Assembly (NCBI GenBank): GCA_963715055.1
Contig: CAVQRB010000010.1
Location: 11,791-75,790 of the forward strand
Source: CAVQRB01 sp963715055
Lineage (GTDB): Bacteria > Pseudomonadota > Alphaproteobacteria > Rhodobacterales > Rhodobacteraceae
Reading direction: 5' to 3'
Length of the DNA: 64,000 nt
Part shown: positions 46,222 through 54,953 of the stretch, piece by piece
Layout: every line of letters begins with the position of its first letter
Numbering within the stretch: position 1 is the first letter of the stretch
Made by a program: the position numbers and the translations under genes
Notes under the pieces: generated by a model
Told to the model about the DNA's origin: nothing
The model's database searches: none
The model's input: only the letters and a program-made list of their open reading frames with translations

Positions 46222-46997
46222 CCGGGCGCGATGTCCTCTTCCGCATCTACCTACTGGCGCTTTTCGCCTTCGTCTTCGCGCCGATTGTCACCAGCATGGT
46301 GTTTTCTTTCAACTCGGACAGGTTCCCGACCGTGCCCTTAGGAAGTTTTACCACGCAGTGGTATGAGACCGCCTTCGTACGACCCGAAGTATGGACCGCT
46401 TTCAGCAATTCGCTGATTGTTGCCGTGACGGCAGCGGCGCTCTCGACGCTTCTCGGTTTTGCCACAGCCTATACCGATTTCCGCTACGGGTTCCGCTTCA
46501 AATCTGCCTATCTGGCATTGGCGCTTTTGCCGCCGACGATCCCGCTGGTGATCATGGGGCTCGCGATGCTGGCCTGGCTCGGGCGCCTTGGCCTCTCGGG
46601 CACGCTGACTGGAATCGTGATCGCCCATACGGTGATGGGCGCGCCTTTTGCCATGGCAATCTGCCGGATGCGCCTGCAGCAAATGGACCCGGCGCTTGAA
46701 GCCGCCGCCTGGAACCTCGGCGCCTCGCAATGGCGCGCCATGCGCTCTGTCGTGCTTCCCTTCTGCCTCCCGGCGCTGGTCGCCTCCTATTGCCTGACCG
46801 CCGCCGTCAGCTTCGATGAATTTATCGTGGCCTGGTTCGTCTCCGGCCTGAACAAGACCGTGCCGGTATTGATCCTCGAAATCCTGCAGGGCAATGTCGA
46901 TCCGCAGATCAATGCCATCGGCACCGTTGTGTTCCTTACGTCGATGACGCTGGTAATCATTGCGCAGCTTCTGATCCTGAGAAAGAGTGGCGCATGA
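46218..46997 (+). CDS. ABC transporter permease (PotC-like)
   Basis: 259 aa from ATG 46218. Transmembrane start IYLLALFAFVFAPIVTSMVF; EAA loop EAAAWNLGASQWRAMRSVVL. Its stop overlaps the ATPase start. Confidence 0.9.
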   Translation: MTGRDVLFRIYLLALFAFVFAPIVTSMVFSFNSDRFPTVPLGSFTTQWYETAFVRPEVWTAFSNSLIVAVTAAALSTLLGFATAYTDFRYGFRFKSAYLALALLPPTIPLVIMGLAMLAWLGRLGLSGTLTGIVIAHTVMGAPFAMAICRMRLQQMDPALEAAAWNLGASQWRAMRSVVLPFCLPALVASYCLTAAVSFDEFIVAWFVSGLNKTVPVLILEILQGNVDPQINAIGTVVFLTSMTLVIIAQLLILRKSGA

Positions 46998-48049
46998 GCA
47001 CCCCAGATCCGCTCGTCCATTTCGCAGGCGTCCGCAAATCCTACGGCAGCTTCGAAGCAGTCAAGTCGATCGACTTCGACATCGGGCGCGGCGAATTTGT
47101 CGCGATCATGGGGCCGTCGGGCTGCGGCAAGACCACGACGCTGCGCATGCTGGCCGGGCTGGAAGTGCCAAGCGCGGGCACGATCTCCTTCGACGGGCGC
47201 ATCATGAACGACGTTCCGGTGCACGAACGGGATACGCCGATGGTCTGGCAGTCACTGGCGCTCTTTCCCTTCCTCAATGTCGAAGAAAACGTCGAGTTCG
47301 GCCTGAAAATGCGGGGCATGGCGGCCGAAGAGCGCAAGGCAAAGGTTGCGGTGTGGCTCGAGCGGCTCGGGCTCAAGGGCTTCGAGAAACGGTCGGTGGA
47401 CGCGCTCTCGGGCGGGCAGCGGCAGCGGGTGGCACTGGCGCGTTCTTTGGTCACGGAGCCGCAAATGCTGCTTCTCGACGAGCCGCTCTCGGCACTCGAT
47501 GCCCATCTGGTGATCCGCATGCAGGCGGTGCTGACGCGGTTGCAGAAGGAACTCGGCATCACCTTCGTCTACGTGACCCATTCGCAGTCGGAAGCTTTTG
47601 CCATGGCGGACCGCGTGATCATCATGGGGCACGGCGAAATCGCGCAGATCGGTCGGCCACAGGAGATCTTCCGCGCACCGCGCAACCGCTTCGTGGCGGA
47701 ATTCGTGGGACGCAACAACATCCTGTCAGGTAACGTGGCGGCAGGCCAGATCAGCATCGCGGACCGTTTGTTCCCCCTGCCCGGTGTCGCCGATGGTGCG
47801 GCAGAGATCGTCGTGGCCGCGGACCGCATGACCGTCAGCGCTGAAGCCCCGGAAGGGGCCAGCCTTGCCGCGGAATTCGTGTCAGAGGAATTCGCGGGCA
47901 CAGGCATCATCTGCTATTTTGAAGGTCCGGGCGGCGAGGAACTCAAGGCACAGGTGACCGAAGACACCCTCGCAACCCTTGCCCCCGAACCGGGCCAGAC
48001 CTTCTGGCTGAGTTGGGCGGCGGATGCGCCGCATGTGATGACAATCTGA
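46994..48049 (+). CDS. ABC transporter ATPase (PotA-like)
   Basis: 351 aa. Walker A GPSGCGKTT, signature LSGGQRQRVALARSL, Walker B LLLDEPLSALD, H-loop VTHSQSEA (Ser in place of the common Asp), and a C-terminal TOBE domain. The Q-loop reads VWQSLALFPFLNV. Energises import with the two permeases. Confidence 0.92.
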   Translation: MSTPDPLVHFAGVRKSYGSFEAVKSIDFDIGRGEFVAIMGPSGCGKTTTLRMLAGLEVPSAGTISFDGRIMNDVPVHERDTPMVWQSLALFPFLNVEENVEFGLKMRGMAAEERKAKVAVWLERLGLKGFEKRSVDALSGGQRQRVALARSLVTEPQMLLLDEPLSALDAHLVIRMQAVLTRLQKELGITFVYVTHSQSEAFAMADRVIIMGHGEIAQIGRPQEIFRAPRNRFVAEFVGRNNILSGNVAAGQISIADRLFPLPGVADGAAEIVVAADRMTVSAEAPEGASLAAEFVSEEFAGTGIICYFEGPGGEELKAQVTEDTLATLAPEPGQTFWLSWAADAPHVMTI

Positions 48050-48062
48050 AAGGGCAATCCCC

Positions 48063-49304
48063 GTGAGCATGGATATTCTGGTCAAGGGCGGTGTGCTCGC
48101 GGATGGCACGGCCGCCGACATCGCGATCACCGGCGACCGCATCACCGCCGTTGCGCCGAATATCGACGCGGAGGCGCGCGAAATCGTGTCAGCGCAAGGC
48201 AAGCTCATCACACAGCCCTTCGTCGACGCGCATTTCCACATGGATGCGACGCTGAGCTACGGACGCCCCCGGGTCAACCGTTCGGGAACGCTTCTGGAAG
48301 GCATCGCGCTCTGGGGCGCTTTGAAGCGCGAACAGACCCGCAAAGAGATCGTCGGCCGCGCCCTCGACTATTGCCGGCAGGCGGTCGGTAAGGGCATTCT
48401 CGCCATTCGCAGCCATGTTGATGTGACCGACGCAAGTTTCGCCACCGTAGAAGCCTTGCTCGAGGTGCGCGACCGGGTAAAAGATGTGCTGGACTTGCAA
48501 CTCGTGGCATTCCCTCAGGATGGTTGGTACCGAGCGCTAGGTGGCGAGGATCAAGTGATCCGCGCCCTAGATGCAGGCGTCGATGTGGTGGGGGGTATCC
48601 CGCATTTCGAACGTACGATGGCGGAGGGTGCGGCCTCGGTGCGGGCGGCCTGCGAACTGGCGGCGGAACGCGGGTTGCGCGTGGATCTTCATTGCGACGA
48701 GAGCGACGACCCGCTGAGCCGCCACATCGAGACGCTGGCGGCCGAGACGATCCGCTGTGGTCTGCAAGGCCGCGTCGCTGGCTCGCACCTGACCTCGATG
48801 CATTCGATGGACAACTATTACGTGGCAAAACTCCTGCCGCTGATTGCCGAGGCGGAGGTCGCGGCGATTCCGAACCCACTAATCAATATCACCTTGCAAG
48901 GCCGCATGGACAGCTATCCCAAGCGCCGCGGCATGACCCGGGTGCCGGAGTTGCGCGCCGCGGGCGTCACCGTCGCCTTCGGTCAGGATTGCGTGCGCGA
49001 CCCTTGGTACCCACTGGGCTCGGGCGACATGCTCGATGTCGCGCATATGGGGCTGCATGTCGGCCTGATGACCGCGCCGGACGACATGCGCGCCGCTTTC
49101 GACATGGTCACAGCAAGACCGGCCGAGATTATGGGGCTGGAGTTCGGTCTTGCCCCCGGCAGGCTCGGCAGTCTGGTGGTTCTCGATGCGAGCGATCCCA
49201 TTGATGCCCTACGCCTGCGCCCAGCTAGGCTCTGCGTGATCTCCCGGGGACGGATCGTGTCGCGTACTGAACCCGCGGCATGGACGCCGGACGTGAGGTT
49301 CTGA
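48063..49304 (+). CDS. CodA-like amidohydrolase, probable 5-methylcytosine deaminase
   Basis: 413 aa, colinear with E. coli CodA with an offset of about four residues. Metal His at 57 and 59 (DAHFHMD), SHVDVTDASFATVEALLEVR, IPHFERTMAEGA, HCDESDDP near 210-217, and NPLINITLQGRMDSYPKRRG. The catalytic stretch reads FGQDCVRDPWYPLGSGDMLD: Asp309 matches CodA Asp313 (metal), but CodA Asp314 is replaced by Cys310. Loss of Asp314 is the published mark of homologues that deaminate 5-methylcytosine to thymine, including one from Rhodobacter sphaeroides. Last gene of the ABC operon. Other methylated or modified pyrimidines remain possible. Confidence 0.82.
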   Translation: MSMDILVKGGVLADGTAADIAITGDRITAVAPNIDAEAREIVSAQGKLITQPFVDAHFHMDATLSYGRPRVNRSGTLLEGIALWGALKREQTRKEIVGRALDYCRQAVGKGILAIRSHVDVTDASFATVEALLEVRDRVKDVLDLQLVAFPQDGWYRALGGEDQVIRALDAGVDVVGGIPHFERTMAEGAASVRAACELAAERGLRVDLHCDESDDPLSRHIETLAAETIRCGLQGRVAGSHLTSMHSMDNYYVAKLLPLIAEAEVAAIPNPLINITLQGRMDSYPKRRGMTRVPELRAAGVTVAFGQDCVRDPWYPLGSGDMLDVAHMGLHVGLMTAPDDMRAAFDMVTARPAEIMGLEFGLAPGRLGSLVVLDASDPIDALRLRPARLCVISRGRIVSRTEPAAWTPDVRF

Positions 49305-49315
49305 CCTCTGCAGCC

Positions 49316-50133
49316 GGTGCTGTCAGACGGATTCGAACCAGTCTCAGTTTACCGCCAAATACCGGAGCTTATGCCGAACAAAGTTGCCGCCACTCAGAGA
49401 GAGCGGCGCATCGGTTGAGTTTGAAATTGGCGCGTGAGTATAGGCGGCGCTCTTGTTTGAAATGGTTGCAGACGGAGGCATGGACGGCGACAAATTTCTG
49501 TAAACTCCGCGTTCTACAGAAACGTTGCATCGCCCTCTCTCGTCGTCGGAACGGCAGGTGCGAGTTCTCGGCTCGGTTGTTGAGCCAGCGCCCAGTCTCC
49601 TGCTTGTCGACATTGCCGATGTCCTTCATTGCCGCGCCGTAGGACCGGAGTTTGTCGGTCACCAGAACATGGGGGCGGCCGTGGCGCTTCATTGATTTTC
49701 TAACGAATTTCAATGCTGCTCTGCGATCACGGCGTTTTGTCACATAGCTTTCCAGCACCGCGCCCTCGTGATCCACGGCTCGCCAAAGATAGCGCGTCTT
49801 TCCATTGATCTTCACGAAAACCTCGTCCAGGCGCCACTGCCAATTCGAATACGCCCGCATTCGATTGACCCGGTTTTTACGAATTTCTGCGGCAAACACC
49901 GGGCCAAATCTATTCCACCAGTACCGCACAGTTTCGTGGCTGATGTCGATCCCGCGCTCATGCAGCAGATCCTCGACGTTCCTGAGCGAAAGCGGAAATC
50001 GAACGTAAAGCATCACAGCCGGGCGGATGATCTCGGGGCTGCTGTAGAAGTACTTGGATGGGCCCTTTTTTGTGATAAGTGAAGGCTACGGAACCACCCT
50101 GCCCACCTCAAGTCAAATCCTTCTGACAAGACC
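49316..50133 (-). mobile_element. IS6 family insertion sequence, both ends present
   Basis: About 818 bp between terminal repeats GGTGCTGTCAGACGGATTCG (49316, plus strand) and GGTCTTGTCAGAAGGATTTG (from 50133, minus strand). I see no 8-bp target duplication: the flanks differ, so the outer DNA was probably rearranged by recombination with another copy. It abuts a further IS6 remnant on its right. Confidence 0.85.
49369..50076 (-). pseudogene. IS6 family transposase with mutated start codon
   Basis: 235-codon frame. It begins with ATC at 50074-50076 where related copies have ATG (ITKKGPSKYFYSSPEIIRPA); the first in-frame alternatives are GTG 50016 and ATG 50013, which would remove ~20 residues. 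The rest is intact: helix-turn-helix SLRNVEDLLHERGIDISHET and DDE core (QWRLDEVFVKINGKTRYLWR, VLVTDKLRSYGAAMKDIG, RAENSHLPFRRRERAM). It may give a shortened protein or none. Confidence 0.85.
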
Positions 50134-50136
50134 GGA

Positions 50137-50333
50137 CCGTCTCATGGCTGATTTCGACGCCGCGCTCGTGCAACAAATCCTCGACATTCCGGAGCGACAG
50201 AGGGAAACTGGGCGTACTGGATCACCGCCAGTCGGATATTTTTCGGGCTGCTTTGAAAGCCCTTGAACGGATCAGTTTTGATCATGGTCCGACGCTACGG
50301 GGCTGCCCGGCCCGCCTCAAGCGAAATCCTTCC
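50137..50333 (-). mobile_element. IS6 family remnant, frameshifted N-terminus and left end
   Basis: From ATG 50284 the minus strand reads MIKTDPFKGFQSSPKNIRLA then VIQYAQFPS; after a one-base shift it continues LSLRNVEDLLHERGVEISHE and TVR, and is cut at about 50137 by the neighbouring IS6. The leader toward 50333 carries an AAGGATTTCGCTTGAGGCGG-like terminal repeat. Confidence 0.8.
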
Positions 50334-50346
50334 GAAAGGATCGGTG

Positions 50347-51048
50347 CTAAAGATGCAGGAACTGTTCGACCTCTGCGCGTCCGCCATCAAAATCGCGGGT
50401 CTCACCGGTCCAGACGATCTTTCCCTTTTCGATCACGTAGTACCGATCGGAAATCCGGGCGAGTTCGTCGAGGTTCTTGTCCACGAGAAGGATCGAGAGC
50501 CCGGTCTGCTTCAGGCGGTCGAGCATCGACCAGATTTCTTCGCGGATCAGCGGCGCGAGCCCCTCGGTCGCCTCATCGAGCACAAGCAGGTCCGGGTTCG
50601 TCATCAGCGCGCGCCCGATAGCGAGCATCTGCTGTTCTCCGCCCGAAAGCTGGAAGCCATAGTGCCCCTTGCGTTCGGCGAGCCGCGGGAAGGCGTCGAA
50701 GATATCCGCCTCGCTCCAGCCTCCATCGCGGGCGCGGGCGGTCGCACGGAGGTTTTCGACAACGGTGAGCGAGGGGAAGACCTGCCGCCCTTCGGGCACA
50801 AGGCCAAGCCCGGCCTGCGCCACCTTGAAAGGCGGCGCGCCGGTCATATCGGCGCCTGAGATGCTGATTGACCCGTCGCGCGGTTTCAACAAGCCCATCA
50901 GGCAGCGGATGGTTGTCGTCTTGCCCATGCCGTTGCGACCGATCAGCGTGGTCACAGCCCCTTCCCGGATATCGAGATCGACGCCGAAGAGCACCTCGGC
51001 GCGGCCATAGCCTGCGTGCAGATTTCGGATTTCGACGATACTGCTCAT
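50347..51048 (-). CDS. livF: Branched-chain-amino-acid-type ABC ATPase
   Basis: 233 aa. Walker A GRNGMGKTT, signature LSGGEQQMLAIGRAL, Walker B LLVLDEATEGLAP, and the GLVPEGRQVFPSLTV segment typical of LivF. Ends 14 bp from the IS6 remnant, so the module edge lies just past its stop. Ligand class is likely an amide, amino acid or aromatic acid given the enzymes upstream. Confidence 0.92.
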   Translation of the reverse strand: MSSIVEIRNLHAGYGRAEVLFGVDLDIREGAVTTLIGRNGMGKTTTIRCLMGLLKPRDGSISISGADMTGAPPFKVAQAGLGLVPEGRQVFPSLTVVENLRATARARDGGWSEADIFDAFPRLAERKGHYGFQLSGGEQQMLAIGRALMTNPDLLVLDEATEGLAPLIREEIWSMLDRLKQTGLSILLVDKNLDELARISDRYYVIEKGKIVWTGETRDFDGGRAEVEQFLHL

Positions 51049-51782
51049 GCGCCATCCCCGAGATAGGCGGCGCGGGCCTGCGGATTGTCGCGCACCTCTG
51101 TCGGCGTACCATGGGCGACGATTTCGCCATCAACCAGCACGGAAAGCTCGTCGGCGAGCTGGAAGACCGCGTCCATGTCGTGCTCGACAAGCAGCATAGG
51201 GAAATCGGCGCGCAACTCGTTCAGAAGGTCGATGAGCGCGGCACTTTCGGTTTTGCCAAGGCCGGCCATGGGTTCGTCGAGCAAAAGGAACTTCGGCGAC
51301 CCGGCGAGCGCGATGGCGATTTCCAGAAGACGGAGTTCCCCGTGGGAGAGATCGGCGGCCGGCCGGTCGGCGCGGTCGTCAAGGCCGACACGCTTCAAGA
51401 TGCCGTGCGCCGTGTCGTTCAGCACCGCCTCCCCCGCCACGCGGGCGAAGAACCTGAGGCTCGAGCCCGCCTTCGCCTGTACGGCGGTGGCAACGTTTTC
51501 CAGTACCGAAAAGGTCGGCAGGACGGAGGTGATCTGGAACGTCCGCCCAAGCCCCACCTGCACCCGTTCCCAGACCGACAGGTGGGACACGTCGTGCCCA
51601 TCGAGCAGCACGCGGCCCGAATCCTGCCGCAGAACGCCGGAGATCTGGTGAATGAGCGTCGTCTTGCCCGCTCCGTTCGGCCCAATCACCGCATGGCACT
51701 GGCCCGGCGCCACAGTAAGCGAAATGTCGTGGCTGACTTGCAGCGCGCCGAAGCTCTTGTTGAGGTTCTCGATGGCCAGCAT
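51045..51782 (-). CDS. livG: Branched-chain-amino-acid-type ABC ATPase
   Basis: 245 aa. Walker A GPNGAGKTT, signature LSHGELRLLEIAIAL (LSHG variant), Walker B LLLDEPMAGLG, and the GLGRTFQITSVLPTFSVLEN region of LivG. Overlaps livF by 4 bp. Confidence 0.92.
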   Translation of the reverse strand: MLAIENLNKSFGALQVSHDISLTVAPGQCHAVIGPNGAGKTTLIHQISGVLRQDSGRVLLDGHDVSHLSVWERVQVGLGRTFQITSVLPTFSVLENVATAVQAKAGSSLRFFARVAGEAVLNDTAHGILKRVGLDDRADRPAADLSHGELRLLEIAIALAGSPKFLLLDEPMAGLGKTESAALIDLLNELRADFPMLLVEHDMDAVFQLADELSVLVDGEIVAHGTPTEVRDNPQARAAYLGDGA

Positions 51783-51785
51783 CGC

Positions 51786-52727
51786 CTAGGATGCCTCCCG
51801 CGATTTCGGCTGGATCAGGTCGTTCAGCCCGCCCTTGGCATAAAGCACCAGAAGCACCAGCAGCGGTCCGTAGATCAGCCGCCATTCATGGAAGACGGTA
51901 CTCAGCAGTTCCTCCATGATGACGATGAAGAAGGCGCCGAGGATCGCCCCGTTGCGCGAGCCGAGCCCACCGAGCACGATGGCGACGATCAGGTCGCCCG
52001 AGCGTTGCCAGGCGGCGATGGAGGGGCTGACGAATTCGGCATACTGCACCAGAAGCAGGCCGGACACCCCGGCGATGCAGGCGGCGATGACATAGGCGAA
52101 AAGCTGGTAGCGGGCGATGGGATATCCCATGACCTCCGCCCGCTGCGGGTTGTCGCGCGCTGCGCGCAGCACGCGGCCGAAGCGCGACTGGCTCATCCGC
52201 CAGACGCCATGCCAGGTCAGGAACAGCGCGGCGAGGACGAAGAAGTAAAGCCCCTCCCCTTCCTGTACGATGTCGCTGCCAAGGAGCGTCGCCAGCGACC
52301 AGAGCGTCAGCCCGTCATCGCCGCCGTAAGCGGCAAGCGAGGTCAGCGTGAAATAGATCATCTGCCCGAAGGCGAGCGTGATCATCAGAAAGTAGACGCC
52401 GCTGGTCCTCAGCGCGAGCACCCCGGTGACAAGCGCGATCCCCCCTGTCGCGACCAGCGTGATGACCAGCAGGACGAGGATTTCCTCAATGCCGCTTTCA
52501 AGCGCGATGGCGGCGGCATAGGCGCCGACGCCGATGAAGGCCGCGTGGCCGAGGCTGACCATGCCGCCATGCCCGATGATTAGGTCGAGCGAAATCGCCG
52601 CCATGGCCAGCAGCATCGCCTTGATCAGCAAGCCTGTCAGGTAATCCGCGCCGACGATGGGCAGCAGCACCGGCATCGCTAGGAGAAGCGCGAAGATGAC
52701 TCCGCCGATCAGCGCACCGCGATCCAT
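51786..52727 (-). CDS. livM: Branched-chain-amino-acid-type ABC permease
   Basis: 313 aa, many membrane helices. LivM features: IGHGGMVSLGHAAFIGVGAY, then SRFGRVLRAARDNPQRAEVM and GGLGSRNGAILGAFF. Its start shares a base with the livH stop. Confidence 0.92.
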   Translation of the reverse strand: MDRGALIGGVIFALLLAMPVLLPIVGADYLTGLLIKAMLLAMAAISLDLIIGHGGMVSLGHAAFIGVGAYAAAIALESGIEEILVLLVITLVATGGIALVTGVLALRTSGVYFLMITLAFGQMIYFTLTSLAAYGGDDGLTLWSLATLLGSDIVQEGEGLYFFVLAALFLTWHGVWRMSQSRFGRVLRAARDNPQRAEVMGYPIARYQLFAYVIAACIAGVSGLLLVQYAEFVSPSIAAWQRSGDLIVAIVLGGLGSRNGAILGAFFIVIMEELLSTVFHEWRLIYGPLLVLLVLYAKGGLNDLIQPKSREAS

Positions 52728-53653
52728 CAGTGTGCCCCTTTCGCGGGCAACAGCCCTTTCGGGCGGAAGACGAGGATCGCCGCCATCAGGATGTAGATCA
52801 GCATCGACGCAAGCGCTGGGCCGATCTGGTTCGCCATCGAGGGGTTGAAGACGAAGGACAGAAGTTCAGTCGCCAGGCTCCGCCCGAGCGTATCGATCAG
52901 CCCGACGAGAATCGCGGCGACAAAGGCGCCCCCGATCGACCCGACGCCGCCGATGATGATGACGACGAAGGCAATGATCAGGATGTTGTCCCCCATGCCG
53001 GGTTCAATCGCGAAGATCGGCGCGGCGATGACGCCGGCGAAGCCCGCCAGCATCGCGCCGACGCCGAAGACGATACGAAAGAGTTGTTTCACGTTGACGC
53101 CAAGGGCGGTGACCATCTCCGGCGTCGTGGACCCGGCGCGGATAAGCATCCCGGTGCGGGTGTAGCTGATCGTGAGAAACAGCGCGATGGCCACCAGAAT
53201 TCCGACGCCGATGGTTGCCAGCCGATAGACCGGATACCGCAACTGCTCGGTCAACTGGATCGACGCCGACAGGATTTCCGGCGTGTCGATGGAAAGCGTC
53301 GCGGGGCCAAAGAGCACCTTGGCGAGCTCGTTCAGGAAGATGATGATCCCGAAGGTCGCCAGCACCTGATCGAGGTGGGGCCGCGCGTAAAGGTGTCGAA
53401 ACACGACGTATTCCAGCAGAAGCCCGATCAGCAGCGCCGCGATCAGCGACAGGACGAGCGCGAGCCAGAAATTTCCGGTCAGTGCTGTAAATGCAAAGAT
53501 CAGATAGGCGCCCACCATGTATTGCACGCCGTGGGCGAGGTTGATGAACCCCATCACCCCGAACACCAGCGTCAGCCCGGCCGCGATCAGGAACAGCAAA
53601 AGCCCGTATTGCAACCCGTTGAGGCAGAGGATCAGAAACAGCGTGAATGACAT
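52727..53653 (-). CDS. livH: Branched-chain-amino-acid-type ABC permease
   Basis: 308 aa polytopic protein: GLTLVFGVMGFINLAHGVQY, RAGSTTPEMVTALGVNV and GGVGSIGGAFVAAILVGLID are LivH hallmarks. It follows the binding-protein gene after a 48-bp gap holding a hairpin. Confidence 0.92.
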   Translation of the reverse strand: MSFTLFLILCLNGLQYGLLLFLIAAGLTLVFGVMGFINLAHGVQYMVGAYLIFAFTALTGNFWLALVLSLIAALLIGLLLEYVVFRHLYARPHLDQVLATFGIIIFLNELAKVLFGPATLSIDTPEILSASIQLTEQLRYPVYRLATIGVGILVAIALFLTISYTRTGMLIRAGSTTPEMVTALGVNVKQLFRIVFGVGAMLAGFAGVIAAPIFAIEPGMGDNILIIAFVVIIIGGVGSIGGAFVAAILVGLIDTLGRSLATELLSFVFNPSMANQIGPALASMLIYILMAAILVFRPKGLLPAKGAH

Positions 53654-53668
53654 GGATTAGCCCGTGGC

Positions 53669-53693
53669 GGGCCCCGGCGCAGTGCCGGGGCCC
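53669..53693 (-). promoter_or_regulatory. Intercistronic hairpin between livK and livH
   Basis: GGGCCCCGGC, loop GCAGT, GCCGGGGCCC: a perfect 10-bp GC stem just after the binding-protein stop. No T-run on the minus strand. Likely limits read-through or protects the binding-protein mRNA. Confidence 0.6.
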
Positions 53694-53701
53694 GATTTCG
53701 A

Positions 53702-54871
53702 TTACATATCGCAGTCACCGGCGAAGCTGTCGGCGTAGTCTTCGACAACCGTGCGCATGAAGGAGGTATGGAACTTCCCGTCATCACGCTTGACCACGGT
53801 CAGGGCGTGGAAGTCTTGCACCGGGTATTGGTTGTTGTTGAACGAGAAATCACCGCGCACGGAGGTGAAATCCGCCGCCTTCAGCGCCGCGCGCACGGCG
53901 TCCTTGTCTTCCATCGAGCCGCCGGTCGCAGCCACCGCGCTGTCGATCAGGTTCGCCGTGTCATAGGCCTGCATGGCGTAGCCGCCTGGAATGTAGCCAT
54001 ATTTCTCCTCGAACGCCGACACGAAGGCGGTGTTGGCCGCGTTGTCCATGTCCGGCGCCCAGTTGCCCGCGGCGAGGAAGCCGACGGCGGCGTCCTTCTG
54101 ACCCGGCAGCGTAGTTTCGTCCGTGGTGAAGACCGACATGAACTTCATGCTGTCCTTCAGACCCGCGCCGTCGAACTGGCCGACAAGGCGCACGCCCATG
54201 CCGCCCGGCATGAAGGTAAACACCGCATCCGCGCCCGAGGTCGACATCCGCGCAAGTTCCGCCGAGAAATCCTGGTGGCCGAGCGGTGTGAAGACCTCGT
54301 CCGTCACCGTGCCTTCGAAGGTCTGGTTGAAGCCATCGACGTTGTCGCGGCCCGCCTGGTAGTTCGGCGCCATGACGAAGACGTTTTCGAAGCCTTCCTC
54401 GTTGGCGACCATGCCGCTGACCTCGGCGTTCTGGTTGTTCTGGTAGGAGGTCACAAAGAAATAGGGGTTGCAGTTTTCCCCTGCGAATGTCGACGGGCCG
54501 GCGTTCGGGCTGATCAGGAAGGTCTCGGATTCCACGATCGGCTTGAAGATCGCCTGCAACATGTTGGAGAACACGGTGCCGACGACGAAGTCGACCTCAT
54601 CGCGTTCCACAAGCGAGGTCGCCTTCAGAAGCGCGACATCGGGCTTCAACTCATCGTCTTCGACGACCAGTTCGACATTCTGGCCCCCAAGCATCCCGCC
54701 CTTCTGGTCGAGCGCAAGCTGGAAGCCGTCGACGATCTGCTGGCCAAGCGCGGCGGGCGGGCCCGACAGCGTGACGACCATGCCGATCTTCAGGTCTTCG
54801 GCAAGCGTGGTGGTGCCCATCAGCGCGGACAGCGCGACAGCGCCGGTTGCGGTTTTCAGTGATATGTTCAT
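53702..54871 (-). CDS. livK: Liv-type ABC substrate-binding protein
   Basis: 389 aa from ATG 54871 (GGGAGAAG upstream). Signal peptide ATGAVALSALMGTTTLA. Type I periplasmic binding fold: LKIGMVVTLSGPPAALGQQI, GGMLGGQNVELVVEDDELKP, FVVGTVFSNMLQAI, FLISPNAGPSTFAG. Cys near the middle (NCNP) and at the C-terminus (GDCDM). Ligand unknown; the upstream flavin monooxygenase and cupin suggest an aromatic or hydroxylatable acid. Confidence 0.9.
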   Translation of the reverse strand: MNISLKTATGAVALSALMGTTTLAEDLKIGMVVTLSGPPAALGQQIVDGFQLALDQKGGMLGGQNVELVVEDDELKPDVALLKATSLVERDEVDFVVGTVFSNMLQAIFKPIVESETFLISPNAGPSTFAGENCNPYFFVTSYQNNQNAEVSGMVANEEGFENVFVMAPNYQAGRDNVDGFNQTFEGTVTDEVFTPLGHQDFSAELARMSTSGADAVFTFMPGGMGVRLVGQFDGAGLKDSMKFMSVFTTDETTLPGQKDAAVGFLAAGNWAPDMDNAANTAFVSAFEEKYGYIPGGYAMQAYDTANLIDSAVAATGGSMEDKDAVRAALKAADFTSVRGDFSFNNNQYPVQDFHALTVVKRDDGKFHTSFMRTVVEDYADSFAGDCDM

Positions 54872-54953
54872 TACTCTTCTCCCAGTCGTAATTTTGTTTT
54901 CATTGAACCTGTTATGACAGTTTGGCGCCCGATCCCACCAGCGCGGTCTTTCT

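Noticed and set aside
50868..52583. 571-aa plus-strand open frame over livF/livG/livM
   Set aside because: A GC-driven antisense shadow of three clear ABC genes, with composition typical of reverse frames.
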